DNA of 64,000 bases from Tretioscincus oriximinensis (lineage: Eukaryota; Chordata; Lepidosauria; Squamata; Gymnophthalmidae), in contig JAJVDF010000586.1 of NCBI GenBank assembly GCA_022410635.1, positions 607,070-671,069 of the forward strand, in the 5' to 3' direction. Both the position numbers and the translations under genes were made by a program. Below are positions 10,210-22,259 of the stretch, piece after piece. The notes under the pieces are model-generated. The model saw nothing but the letters and a program-made list of their open reading frames with translations, did no database searches and was not told the DNA's origin. Within the stretch, counting starts at the first letter, position 1. Every line of letters starts with the position of its first letter.

Positions 10210-11715
10210 TAGTCAAGTGACCAGTCATTTTCTTTCCATATTAACTTACCCAGCTTTTAAAGCAACAGTTTTTAAACTTAAACTGTAGTTCCTTCCCCCA
10301 TTCATTCTAGTCACGTAACACATGGAGCCTGTGGGGAAACACACTATTTAGCTGAACAGAAAGTTACTCTGGCCTGATAAAACCTATGACTGAATGTTTT
10401 GATATTTAATTTACAGTTTCCTAGTGCTTATCGCTTCAGGTGGATTTTACATACTGGTCTATGCAGAACACACCCCTTTTTATAATCCCATATCTTAGTC
10501 AAATTTGAAGGAAAAGATAATGACTCCTATACTTGCTCACACCTTGCTAATGACAGAATGAGATATGTTCAGCATACTCTTTTATCAATACTTGTTCCCA
10601 CACAGGTGTTTGGAATGATAAACTACTGTATGATGTATACACTAATTTCAGATAAAGTCTGCTTAAAAAATCTGTCTTGAAAGAAAGACAAAGAAAAAAA
10701 GGCTAAGACCCTGATCACACATCTACTATTAAACCTTCTTGTGTCTTGAAAGAATGAACAAGATCTGGATTAAGCTCATTGTTCAGGACTAATGAAAATT
10801 TAAAAGTAGATGTATAGCCAGGACTATTTGGAGTTTTAAACGCAGGAAAATACCAACTGATGGTGTATTTAATAGAAAGTTTAAACTCTAATTAGGCCTC
10901 CATTATAATGATTAATTGTTATTATTCACAGCTTAAATGCACATAAATTTCCATTATTATGAATTTTGTATCCTTGCACCAGAACTTGAATTTTTTTTTC
11001 TCAAATAAAACTCCTTTTGCTCTATGGGAGTCTTATGTGCATCTAACAGGATTCAGCACATTCAAGAGCTTCACACTTCTCGTCTGAGACTTTTTGGGAT
11101 GGTGTCAAGGCGGTTATGTTGCACAAAGACAGGTTTGCAGGGAGTTCTGTAATTCTATGAAAATATGGCTCTTTAATTTCCCAAGAGGGCTTAAACATAC
11201 CTAGTTTAAGATATGAATAGCTTTTCTCCACAATATTCATATAATTCTGGCAAAGCAACAGTGGCCAACAAAAATAGATTTGGCAACTTTTTAAATCATC
11301 AAACATAAACCTTTCTGCACTGGATTTCATTCTGTTCCTGGAAGGGGTCTAAGGAGTCTGCTGTCCACCTGACATTCCAAGAAAGGATCCAATAATGTTT
11401 CTGGTTATTAGAAATTAAAGACTAAAGTTTGGTAGACTTAGGTCCCTTCAAATGTTGATGAAACATCAGCAGGATTTTGATGTCCAACTTTGGACTCCTT
11501 GCAGTAGTGTGACTTGACTGAAGGACAAAGGCCCTCTAACAGGTGGAATTCTTTGTGATGGAATTCTTTATTCTGGACAAAAAATAATTCCATTTCCACC
11601 ATATCCATGTAAAACTCTGCATTACTTCAGTGAGAAGCTGACTTCTTGGACAGAGAACTGTATTCCCATCACACTGGACATCTGAGAACCTCTCAGCACA
11701 TTGCAAATAAAGGGT
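10210..11715. other. No recognisable gene
   Basis: AT-rich DNA. The short motif GACCCTGATCACACAT (about 10708-10723) recurs near 3117 and could be an edge of an unnamed repeat. No coding signal. Confidence 0.35.
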
Positions 11716-11717
11716 CA

Positions 11718-11820
11718 TAACATAAGAGGAGCTGAATCAGGCCAGAGACCATCTAGTCCAGCATTCTGTCTCTCACAGTAGCCCACCAATTGCACCTGGG
11801 CAACCTGGGGTTCTGGTTGG
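11718..11820 (-). mobile_element. CR1-clade LINE 3' terminal fragment, antisense
   Basis: ATAACATAAGAGGAGCTGAA followed by TCAGGCCAGAGACCATCTAG is the complement of the CR1 3' end, matching 580-640 in the same orientation. The 5' part is missing beyond about 11820. Confidence 0.75.
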
Positions 11821-11824
11821 CTGC

Positions 11825-12870
11825 TTTCCCCCTCCCTCCATACATCTAAGCTCCAGGAAGTAAACAATGAGCACATTTCATGCCTTGAGCTCTCACCACT
11901 TCTGCCTACTCCCTGCTTTTATATGCAACAATGAAGATTTGGAGCAGGTGATTTGCTGATACTACATGAGCATATGAGGTGGATTGTTCATGATGTAATT
12001 ACCATAGTGGTAGAAATACATCATGTGGATGCACTAACATTGATGGTAATTATAAATGTTTCATTTTGATTTTCCCTTTAAATTCAATATGTTTCTATCC
12101 ATACTCTTAAGATATTTGGTTTATTAAAGTACACTGAGTGGAGCTGGAAGCTTAAGAGGACACATACAAAAAAGGACTTTGCTGAGTTTATCAGTAGGAC
12201 ACTTTCCAGAAAAAAATTCATGCCTCAGAAATTCACTGAAGTCTGATATGGGCAGTCATGGATAATAAAGGGGCTCCCAGAGAGCCCCACCTCTTGTAGA
12301 TGCACCTTATGGCATATTATAATAAATATATTTGTATGCTGCTTCAAGATTCTAATTTTAATGGGATTGATATTTAAATATTTTAAATAATATAAGACAT
12401 TTTTTATGAGATGAAATGCTGCTACAGCAAAGGCTGAGTTTTCCAGTTTCTAGACAGATCAATTTTCAATCAGATTCAAATAGTACCCAGAGTACTTGGA
12501 GCTGTTTTTTTTTTCAGTAGTTGTGCTTTTTGTGTAAAATACACACTTTGTGAATAGGGTACAGTTGGATTTAAACACAATTATTTGTTTAGTGATTTAT
12601 ATCTCTTCCTTCACCATTAGTCCTGGGGCGGAGAACAGAAGATTAAGAAATAAAAATACACATTAATAAAATGTTAAAAAGATCAGTTCCCTTCCTCTCT
12701 CTCTCTCTGGAAGGACAGAAATCAGAGGGAGTTAAGAATGTGTCATTGTATTGTTGAAAATAAAAAAAATGGATTATATCAAAAATTTGCTGGTTCAATA
12801 AAGTCTTCAAAAGAAGCCTACAAGCTCACATAATAACTATTGCTATAAGCCATTTAAAATGAGTGATGTG
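11825..12870. other. No recognisable feature
   Basis: AT-rich DNA. A short CT run lies near 12700. No open frame or family motif can be supported. Confidence 0.35.
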
Positions 12871-12877
12871 TGAATGA

Positions 12878-12972
12878 AGTTTATTATTATTGTTATTGTT
12901 ATTATTGTTGTGGTTGTGGTGTTGGTTGTGGTGTTGGTGTTGTTGTTGGTTGTTAGTGTTGTTGTTAAAAAA
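12878..12972. repeat. TTG/TTA-type imperfect micro- to minisatellite
   Basis: An almost C-free strand made of TTA, TTG and GGTTGTGGTG units. It begins as TTATTATTG triplets and drifts into a GTTGTGGT pattern. Confidence 0.8.
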
Positions 12973-13229
12973 ATATGGCTAGGTATTTTTGTTATCAGTC
13001 AGCACTAAGATTGTGGTCTTAGACACCATCTTCAGTCCTGAAAATAAAAAAAAAAACGCAGAGAAAAATAGGGGTTTGGAGTCTTCAGTCCTAAAAATGA
13101 TTTAAAAGTATATTATATGACCACAGTATAAAGAATACGTTAAGATGTCCTTTCATCCCACTGATGTATCAGGATTACCAATAATTACTTGTCTTTCTTC
13201 TATCTGTGCCATCTACCATGAAAGCTTGT

Positions 13230-13362
13230 AGATGTCTTGTCTTACTGCTCGCTATACCTGTTTTGACACTGGATATTTTTTATTAAGTGTTGTGACCTGC
13301 TCTACAGCCTTTGGTAAAGAATGGGATATAAATGTATACAAATAAACAAATAAAATTAGTAA
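13230..13362 (+). mobile_element. LINE 3' end, probably L2-clade
   Basis: The pattern GTGACCTGC...CAGCCTTTGGTAAAGAATGG...GATATAAATG...AAATAAACAAATAAA resembles the compact 3' end of L2-clade LINEs and of SINEs that borrowed it. No coding portion is recognisable. Confidence 0.5.
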
Positions 13363-13364
13363 AC

Positions 13365-14338
13365 AAAACAGCCATCATAATGATATCTGAATGAAGATGA
13401 GAAAAAAAATTAAAAAGGAAAATAATTGTTAGCTAAGAAGAGATTCCACCACCCCTTTTATTTAATTTTCAGCTTACTTTTCTGAGCAGCCTTATGAGGG
13501 TTTTGGGTTCCTGGTAGTTATATAAATCCAGGTAGTAAAATGGATCTTTATTGAAATTTCCATCTCACACAGTAAAAAGAAACTGAATAATTATTATACA
13601 GCATATTCCAGTAGTATTTAAAATGTTGAAAGTTATCAAAGTTTCATACGTTGTAATATACTTTCAACAGAGGAAATTAAAACCTACAGAAAGATATTCT
13701 TTCCAAAGCACGGGGATAAATGTGCAAACACAGATACACTTCCGTAATAGGATCATCAAGCTAGGGCTACTCAACTCTAGGATGAAAACTGTATATTTTG
13801 TTAAATCACTACCCAAGGAAAGGAAATCATTTTAAAACAAAGAAAAACAATACCTGAACATCCATTTTAAGACTCCACTGGTCTAATGAATTTGGTATAT
13901 GTTCACCACATCTTTCAAAAGGTTTTCAGATGGCTACAACAATTGAAAAGACTAGAACCTGGCAGCTGAACAAGAACTTCCAAGACTCCTTGAAGTTTGA
14001 GTTTATTGATCTGAATTTTTGGAATGCTTGTAGCAGGGGGAAAAGTCCATTTGATTCCAGCCTGTGTTTAATCAAAGGAGTCATCATATGTTGTGGAAAA
14101 GGTATTACAGTTTGAATAAAGAAGCAATTATAAAATGAAAATGTTATCCTGTTCCAATGTTCCAGGTTATAATTTAGTGGCTGCACTGTTAACTGTGGGG
14201 CTGGCAATCTAGATTTTAGGTAGAATCATCCACCTGTGGGTTGGGAAAGTGAGGCTAGGACATCTTTCTGTCCAAATCCAGTCAGATGTGAGTAGAATTT
14301 TCCAACAACCCCTTTCTTCCATTATGGCAGTCATCCCC
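13365..14338. other. No recognisable feature
   Basis: Two short overlapping open frames on opposite strands near 13930-14200 have no family motif. I treat them as chance. Confidence 0.35.
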
Positions 14339-14340
14339 TC

Positions 14341-14510
14341 TTTTTTTTTTAATAATTTTATTGTGATTAAATGTTACAAAAGAAAAAAAGTGAAATCAAC
14401 ACAAAAGTAGTGAAAAGGAAAAACAACATATATCCCATTATTGAAATGTTATGATCACTCAAGTTCTTGAAGGTCAACATTCATATTTTTACCTATTAAT
14501 GGCCTTTAAA
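14341..14510 (-). mobile_element. Possible L1 LINE 3' end, antisense
   Basis: A T run followed by TTTTATTGTGATTAAATG, then an A-rich and C-poor stretch. This resembles the antisense start of an L1 3' end (poly-T first) and is similar in character to 55548 and 63571. No coding part is seen, so the assignment is tentative. Confidence 0.3.
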
Positions 14511-14514
14511 ACAA

Positions 14515-16390
14515 AACCAGAGCAGAGCTGCATAAGGACATTTAACTTGGATAAGCTCTGACTTTTGTCTGGAGCAAACAGATGCAATTAGGTCATATCT
14601 TTTTTTATTATTGGTACAATTATTATTGTTGTTTGATTAAATGAACTTCATCTGTGCTCCAGGAAAGGCCTTTTTCTACATTCCTTCATCTGAACTGACT
14701 TTCTGAATCCAGTCTTTACTGGTCATCAAAGTGCTGTTGAATGCCACCATCTGTTTGGAAGCACAAGGGGAATACAGCCTGCGATTGATTCTCATGAGAA
14801 AGAGCATAATGAGAACAGGAAATAGCCCACTAGGAACCCATTCTTAGGACAGGCCATGTGCAAAAGAACAAAACAATTCTTTTTACAGTTAAAGAAGATT
14901 GTACTTTCTAAGCTTTGATATGTTTCCTTACTTTTCTTGCTATAGCTCCCATGTGATGGGAGGGAAAGAGATTGCCCTGTGAAATGCCTTCATGGTCACT
15001 TCTCAATGAAAAAGAGGTCAGTGTGTTTTTGGAAAGGAAAATATCAAAAAGTCTGGTTTCACACCAAACTTTTTCTCTGTGGTCTTGTTTGACCTGTTGC
15101 AGCTACACCTGGATTGTATCCCCATCATTATAAACCTTTTTAAAATTTTGCCAAGGTGATCTTATTGAAAAGACTCCACCTGTTTTCTAGGCACCTGTGC
15201 ACTTCTGAACCTCTTGACTGGAATTTAAGAAATTCATTATTACCCGAGTATAGTTGGACTACCCCAGGAATTTTTTACACTCAGTTTTCTTCATAGGTGA
15301 TTTAAATTGTAAGTATTACCTGAACTCATTACTACAAAGTCTCACTGGAAATTGCACCAATTTCTTTAAAGTGGCAGGTGTTTGCATGTCTGCTATTGAT
15401 CCCAGTTGGGTTGACTTCACAACTGGGAAGTTTTGATTCCATTGCAATGTCAACAGTCAGTCCGTTTAACCTGGGAAATAAATCGTTCCCATATTTGTAT
15501 GAAGAGTGTGATAACCATAGCGGAACTGATAAGGTTTGCTTTCCTGGAAATTATGTGGTGGGTGATATGGTTCTTAGGAAGAGTTGGCGTAAGTGCTATT
15601 GAGCGCTTAGAGTGGGATGGCAACTGGCTGCATGTGGCTGTTCATTCTGCCAGCAATAAAAGTCAGCCATTGGACAACAGGGTCATGAACATCTTGCACC
15701 CATATGACAAATTATTCCACCATAAGGGCATAATGCAAATCCTGCCAAAGGGTTTCTTCTTGGCTTTGAGTGATGCATCTATTTTTAACCATATATTTAT
15801 TTTAACCTGATAAAACTCCCAAAATGACCCGCCTATGCTGCTGTCACCAAAAAAGTCCCATTGAATCCTTTGGCCCTGATCCTGAAAAACAAATGCAAAA
15901 ACAAAAACTGAGATCACACTAGATTGTCAGATCTCAGCAGATGAGGCCACAACGGGAAATCTTGAAAGGATGAAGAAAGAGATAGAGGGCTGGTGTCATG
16001 ACCTAGCCTTTTATGTCAAGGGACATAAAAGGGAGGAGCCAGAGAAAGAAGTGCAGACCACTAAACTAAGACTTGGAGAATCAAAATCTGTAGTCTCAGA
16101 AGGATTAGGACCAAAGGATCCAATGATGAATGTAGCTGGGGATTCATAGCCAGGCTCCAGTTCAGATATTCCCCAGTCAGATTTCAGCTCTGGGGCTACC
16201 CAGGCTCCTGACATTGGTTCAGGGGAAGACTTACCTCTTGCATCATCCCCTACTAGCGACTAGGAGTGAGCTGGGCTTTAGGATGAGTCCTTACTGGAGC
16301 AGGACTAAGCTGCCTTAACTGCACAGGATGATTGCTCTGGTGAGTGGAGGTTTGCTATATAAAGGCAACAGCTGCTGGACTATCTTGTAG
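14515..16390. other. No recognisable gene
   Basis: The 125-codon open frame at 15433-15810 has no domain or motif that I recognise and no repeat partner. I treat it as chance. The rest is AT-rich DNA. Confidence 0.35.
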
Positions 16391-16393
16391 TAT

Positions 16394-16706
16394 AGGCTGA
16401 TCAGATGACTCCTTTGGGGGGAGGAACCCCATTTGGGGGTGTCTACCCCACCTTCTGGGGGGGGATGTCCCCATTTTTTGCTGAGGAGAAAAAAATTCAC
16501 TGCACCACCATTAGGGGACTCTGGCAGCTGAGCCAGCTCTTGAAGGCACCCTGCCCAATTTCTCACACACTTTGAAAAATTCTCACACACTTTGAAAATT
16601 TTTCATGTGCTTCATGGATTTTTCAGGCAGGGATTTCAGAGGAGTATGCAAATTAGCATGAATGTTAATTGCCCCCATTTGTGCCTCAGAAAATCTGATC
16701 AGTCTA
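16394..16706. mobile_element. Short TIR fold-back element (family A, copy 2)
   Basis: The left end CTGATCAGAT (16397-16406) is complementary to ATCTGATCAG (16693-16702). The left end continues into a CTTTGGGGGG stretch, as in the copy at 1575-1755, and both copies contain TTTTGCTGAGGA inside. The interior has G-rich and C-rich runs but no transposase. Confidence 0.6.
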
Positions 16707-16990
16707 TTGGTGCTGTTTGTGTTTGGCCCTCTGTTTTAGTGAATTTTTATTTTTTCAGAAGTCTGCATTAATTAATTTCTTTTGGGAACTGATTTACAAC
16801 ATGTGGAGAGTAGTGTGAGAGATGATGAAAGGGATGGTGGGGTGGAGACATGGAGGCAAGGCATGGAGGGAGTAGGTGGAGGCACAAATGGAGACAATAA
16901 GGAGGAGAGTCTAGAGCCCATTGCATTACCACAATGTAACAGGCTTCTTCCACTAGTGCCATATAAAACATTCATATTTATTCTCAACTA

Positions 16991-17162
16991 AGGCTGCATC
17001 CACACATCACTTTTATTCTAATGTTGTAGTGGAACATTCCACAATAAAGTATTGTGTAGACTGGTTTATTCCTGAATATCCATGTTTTATTGTGAATATT
17101 GTGGAATATTGTGGAATATTGTGGAATATAGTGGAATAAATAAGTGATGTATGGAGCAGCCT
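16991..17162. mobile_element. TA-flanked TIR element (family B) with internal tandem repeat
   Basis: Ends AGGCTGC...GCAGCCT are flanked by TA at 16989-16990 and 17163-17164. The inverted ends stay similar for about 28 nt, with the shared core ACATCACTT. The interior carries four near-identical GTGGAATAT(T/A) steps (about 17090-17140). The structure fits a non-autonomous Tc1/mariner-type element. AGGCTGCGT-type starts at 33028 and 5871 may be relatives. Confidence 0.7.
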
Positions 17163-17169
17163 TAAAAGT

Positions 17170-18355
17170 GCAGACCCACAATGATTGCTTACCTCTTCCT
17201 TCCTCTTTGGGCCACGTGGCCAAATGGAGACTTCACTATACATCTGTAATAAAAGGTGAGAATCAGCAATTTCCTGTTTGCTGATATTTTCCAACATGTT
17301 AACAAAACACCCCATTATTACCCTTCTAAGTCTTAACGTGTCTGATTTCATCCAAAGAACTTAGCAAGAGATATCATACACTTCCTCCTAGACTCTACTG
17401 AGCATGCTCAGTATTACAGGATCACATAGTAGCCAGGAAGTAACTGATCATTATGATCCAGATACCACCTCTTTGTTCTGTTAAAGATTTGTTTATGTTT
17501 GTTTGCAACTGGAGGAAGGTGAGTATGATGTGACTAGAGAGCAATTTCTTTCACAACATAACACAATTGCTGTTGTTTCCTCTTTATGTAGACATAGCCT
17601 AGGAATGGAAAGAGTTGTAGCTGCAGAATGTAAACAAAAGCATGATAGGTATCCATCTCAATTAGTTTACTATACTATTTCCAATCATGCATATGATGTA
17701 TGTGTAAGCTGCATGTTTTACAACTTTTTATCTTATATGGGTATTTTATCATTTATACTTTGAAGATTTCTGAATGCCACTGATGTTATGTGAAATTATT
17801 GCTCTGGATTATTATTAAAGTTGTGCCACTGAAGAAAACCCTGGACGAAATGTGTCTGGCTCTTGACATATTCGAAGAGGACCACTTGACCCACAGTTTG
17901 TGGAATTTTTACTTGAGCGGACACTCTTTTAATCCTATCTATTACTATTTTACTTACATCCTGTTCATTATAGTTGTTGTATATAACAGTGTATTGTGTA
18001 TTTATAGTTGATTCTGTTTGTGTTTTTCTATTCTTTTATTTTTGCTTTGCATTTTTATTGAGTTGAAACAATTACTATTTATGATGTAAGTCTTAATTCC
18101 AAAAACTACATAATTGATTTCTGTAAAGGTTGATGTCTCAACGTTTAAGCATGGACATTTGCCATTTACATATCCAAAGAATCCTTAGGACGATTCCAAT
18201 AGATGTTAGTCTTTTTCCTGTAGAAGATCAAACTTCACAAACTCTATCAGTTATCTGTACCACTCCTGAATTATCCATTTGGAATGGTCTTTCCAGCCAT
18301 TGGCCACAACTAAACCTTTGGCTAAAGAAGTGCTGTTTTTTCACTCCACCTTCAG
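17170..18355. other. No recognisable gene
   Basis: A donor-like string AAGGTGAGT occurs near 17517-17525, but no exon with coding constraint can be argued upstream. The remainder is AT-rich. L2-like similarity may begin before 18355. Confidence 0.35.
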
Positions 18356-18471
18356 ATACTGATTGTTTTAAAATGTAAATTTTGTACTGTTTTTGTTTTT
18401 GTTGTTGCTGCCGCCTCGAGACCTTCGGGTATGTGGCGGGGCATAAATGAAAATAAATAAATAAATGGCCC
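18356..18471 (+). mobile_element. L2-clade LINE 3' end
   Basis: A TGTAAATTTTGTACTGTTTT stretch leads to GCCGCCTCGAGACCTTCGGG, then TGTGGCGGGGCATAAATG and AAATAAATAAATAAATGG. This is the compact L2 3' end with its stem-forming GC boxes and tail. Upstream sequence from about 18230 may also belong to it, but it is degraded. Confidence 0.65.
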
Positions 18472-18474
18472 GAT

Positions 18475-19105
18475 AAGAAAAAAAAAGGGGTGGGTGGGTT
18501 TTCTGGTATATTACACAGTAACCGAAACACTATACCAGATATTGTTCATAGCAAGCTTGTAACAAAGTAAATAAAATTTTCATAAATATGTCTATTTTAG
18601 CGTGCTATTATACATCTAAATATGTCACAACAGACAATAGCATCATAAAACATACTTGATACAATGTGAGCACACAATGAATGATCTAACCAAGATTTCA
18701 GGCTATCCCATTCCCGGATATCTTCTGGGATTTCGCCTGCAGACTTCTTCTGGCCCTTGAAAAATCATAGAATAGCCACGAAAGGCAAATTTTCACCACA
18801 ATAATATACTTTTTTGGTAATTTTTTTTGGAGCCCTGAGACCGAGCAGAAAAAGAGTACCTGCTTCTAACAACTGCTCTTTGGTCTTCAGTGAGGAACAA
18901 AGAGATGTTTTCTTCTTCAGAAGGATGGTGGACAGAGGGCCAATTAGTGGTTGAGCAAGGCCATACCACTTCCTCAGATGCAGCCACCACCATTTCCAGC
19001 TGTCAAATATTTTAGCAAAATGAGATTTACATTCTGAGACTACTCCTTTCAGGAGAGTCAGTATGAGACAAAAGTTGTTAAATCTAAAGTTGAGATAACT
19101 CAGGG
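18475..19105. other. No recognisable feature
   Basis: AT-rich, with short frames only. Confidence 0.35.
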
Positions 19106-19109
19106 GTTT

Positions 19110-19279
19110 GGGAGACTCCTGAGATACAATTTGCAGGGAGTCATGAATAGGTGCATATTTTGCTTTCCTCTGTTCGGACTGCCCAGGTACACCTGGTGGG
19201 CCTCTGTGTGGGACAGAATGCTGGACTTGATGGGCTGTGGCCTGATCCAGTATGACTCTTCTTATGTTCTTATGTTCTC
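19110..19279 (+). mobile_element. CR1-clade LINE 3' end with intact tail
   Basis: Nearly the same sequence as 4575-4723: TTTGCAGGGAGTCATGAA, TTCGGACTGCCCAGGTACAC, GGACAGAATGCTGGACTTGA, then TTCTTATGTTCTTATG. Only the last 170 nt or so of the element are present. Confidence 0.85.
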
Positions 19280-19284
19280 ATTTG

Positions 19285-21595
19285 TTGACAAAAGGGGAAA
19301 AAAGCCTCGTGGCACACAATTTTAAAAAAGGCACTTACCTTCTTTTCACGTAGTATTCTTTGCCTTCCATTGGCAACTGCTGGCCTGATTTTCCACTGAT
19401 CTGATTAGTAGGTCACTATTGGCTAGGAGTCTCCATAAACTCTCAGCCATTCTTTACAAGCAGTGTGAGTTGACCTAAACTGCTATTTTTTGGATTTGTA
19501 AAATGGAGACTGAAATGTGCAGTGAGGTTTTTTTTAAAATAATTTCACTCTGTCTCTATTGACTCAAATGTACTTTGGAAAACTTCAAGAAACACATTTC
19601 AGAAAACTAGTACATTGGTAGATGTTGATATCAAGATATTCTAGTGATCAGATCACTTGGTCTGGATTCACACTAAGATATAATAGGAATGTCTTTAGTA
19701 TGCTTGCTGGCAAGGCATACCAGCAAGTGCGGACTGGGCAAAGGGGCTTGGCTTTTATCACATGCTTTCAGTTTCTGAAAATTTGACCATTTAAGCCAGC
19801 CTCTGATATTCTGTTACAGAAATATCCCAGTGACTCCAGAAGGTTTTGTTGAAATAGAGGTCATTTTGTCATCCCCTTTTTTTTCATAGCAGTATTTTCC
19901 TGCTGTAGATACAGCCTAAATCCCTTTGTTGTTCCTCCTAATGAAAAAAAGTTGAAATAGATTATATATATTTTTTTAAAAAATGTCTTTTTACATTTTT
20001 TTAATTAAAAAAATCTTTTAAAATTTGCAGTTAGCTTCCTGCAAAAAAGCAACATTTTAAACAACCATTGTTACTAAGACAAAATTAGTTATAATATAAG
20101 AATGTGATGAGTCATTGTTCTAATTCAAACATATGTACAAGGTAAAGTTTGTATACCTAGATAAACATGGCTTAGAATAGAAAATAGAATTTCCTACTGT
20201 TTATGGTCAAATCTTTTAATTCTAATCAAAGATTTGAAGTATGGAATGTTATTAATGTTTGCCTTGTAGGTTTTTTTTAACCACCACATTAAATTCCAGG
20301 TAAAAGAGAAATTAGAATATAAGGAAGAGAGAGGAAAGTACAATTTTTAGAACAGACTTTGGAATTTCACATTTGGAGGCCTACCAGTTTGACACCCTGC
20401 ACTGCTGGGAATATAATTACAGTCCCAATATAATTCCCAATATAATTTTGAAAGAATCGAGTGATTTTACCCCAGTCTGGAGGTTAATTTCATCACTGTG
20501 TTAATTTCCTTAAAACATTTGTATGAAATCTTTATGAAAAATTACAGGAATTTATCTGGTTTATTTCATTTTTTTGTAACTAAAGAACCAGTCAAATATT
20601 TTTGGAATTTTTTTCCCAGCACCATTTGGTCACTATAACACAATCTAAAATTTGATTGCATGCAATAAATGAACCAGTGTTCTGTAATTCAAATATGCTG
20701 TTTTTCATTCCAGAATGAAATCTAAAATCCAATTCACAAGTATACTTTTCCTCAGTGTTTTATGAATTATTTTTGTATAAAAATTTGAAGCCTTTATGCC
20801 AATAAAGGCTATGATGATGATGATGAAGATGAAAATTTGAAGCCCTCTAGTATAAGAAGAAAGAGAAAAGAGATTAACTATACATACAATATACAGTATA
20901 TGATTCTCTTAAGTTGAAGAGGACAATACTGTAGTTGTTGTCCACTTGTCTGGCTGACTAGCCATGAGACAGAAAACATTATTGGAGATCTTTATTATGA
21001 TTGGTTAATTTTTACAGTATGAGAAGAAGGATCTCCCTTACTGCATTTCACTTTTGGAAACATTTACATTTGAGGCACACCTGTCGGCAATAATAGTAAT
21101 AATATTAATAAAAAAAAGTTCAGTAAAATTCTCATTAACAGTTCCATGGACTGCCAGAACAGCAGCTGCACAACTCCATAGTGAAATGGAAACAGCTGTC
21201 ATAATTGGAACTACACCATGTATGCACTGGGATTGTAAATAGGAATTAATTTTCCCCACCAAAATAAATAATCACTTTATATGTAAAAATAGTTTTCGTT
21301 TTTAGTGCTAGCAAAAAGATCTTCAGTGTAGATTTAATTTCACATCGAAGCATAATTGTGCTTAACTTTATGGAGAAGGCTTCATTTTATGAGGAAAACC
21401 TTAAATGAAAAGAAACTAGCTCAAAGGGAAGTTTGGAGATTCTTCCAAAAACATGTATGTGTAAAAACACTTTAAAATTCCTAATGGACTGAATAAATTT
21501 CTCGTTTCCGTGCATCAGACCTTTTAAATCTTTCTTTTTAATTTCTGTTATAAATGATGTCAAGACTACAGGAGTTTAGGGAAAAGGGAAATTAT
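19285..21595. other. No recognisable gene
   Basis: AT-rich DNA with a short GATGATGATGAAGATGA run near 20813. CCTTTATGCCAATAAAGGC (about 20790-20808) just before it can form a 7-bp hairpin and looks like a LINE tail junction, but I cannot assign a family. Confidence 0.35.
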
Positions 21596-21599
21596 TTAA

Positions 21600-21952
21600 C
21601 TTCTAAAGGAATGCCTTCTTCCATATCAACCTGCCTGTGCCTTATCAGCAGGGGAGGCCCTCCTGACTGTACCACCTCCCTTCCTCAGTGGCAGAGAGTG
21701 TGGGAACTTGGGACCGGGCCTTTTCTGTGGCAGGCCCCCAGAGGTGTGTCAGACACCTCTATGTGCATTCAGAAAATCCTTGAAGACACACATTTCTAGT
21801 CTGGCCTTTGGCTGAGAAAACTGCTGAATTTCCCTACTTTTAGATGCAGCTAACTACATCTTAAATATGCTAACTGTGTTTTTACTGTAAACCGCCATGA
21901 GACCTTAGGGTATAGAGAGGTATAGAAATGTAAATAAGTAAATAAAATAAAT
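21600..21952 (+). mobile_element. L2-clade LINE 3' end
   Basis: Shares ordered blocks with the L2 copy at 4.9-5.5 kb: AGCAGGGGAGGCCCTCCTGA, a GTACCACCTCC block, TGGGAACTTGGGACCGGGCC, CATTCAGAAAATCCTTGAAG, TACTGTAAACCGCCATGAGA and a GTAAATAAGTAAATAAAA tail. The coding frame is broken by a deletion near 21740. Confidence 0.85.
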
Positions 21953-21954
21953 AT

Positions 21955-22175
21955 AGCAATGATGGAGGCCCTCTGACCCTCCAGATGTTGGGCCTCAATA
22001 TCTGTCAGCCTAGTCTGTCCATATCAGTACCTTGGCATGATTGTAACTTCAGTGCAACAGCATCTGAAGAGTACCACATTGACAAGCCCTCAATATTTTG
22101 AGCTGCTGCTAACAATAAGTCCAACTTTAATACTCACTCTCTGATCATGATGTATTTTAAATACATTTCAGTGTT
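21955..22175. other. No recognisable feature
   Basis: Non-repetitive by inspection. No gene signal. Confidence 0.3.
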
Positions 22176-22177
22176 TA

Positions 22178-22256
22178 GTGTTTTTATTGTATTCTATGAT
22201 CCACATAGAATCTTTGAGTTAAGAGTGGGATATAAAAGTTATAAATGAAATAAAAA
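22178..22256 (+). mobile_element. LINE 3' tail, probably L2-like
   Basis: AGAATCTTTGAGTTAAGAGT followed by GGGATATAAAAGTTATAAAT and AAATAAAAATG resembles a decayed L2-type tail. Short and weak. Confidence 0.4.
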
Positions 22257-22259
22257 TGT

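Noticed and set aside
12878..12972. Possible telomere-like or G-quadruplex repeat
   Set aside because: Units are TTG/TTA and GGTTGTGGTG without TTAGGG or four G-runs of three.
15433..15810. 125-codon plus-strand frame
   Set aside because: No recognisable domain, no splice context and no repeat partner. The length is plausible by chance in 64 kb.
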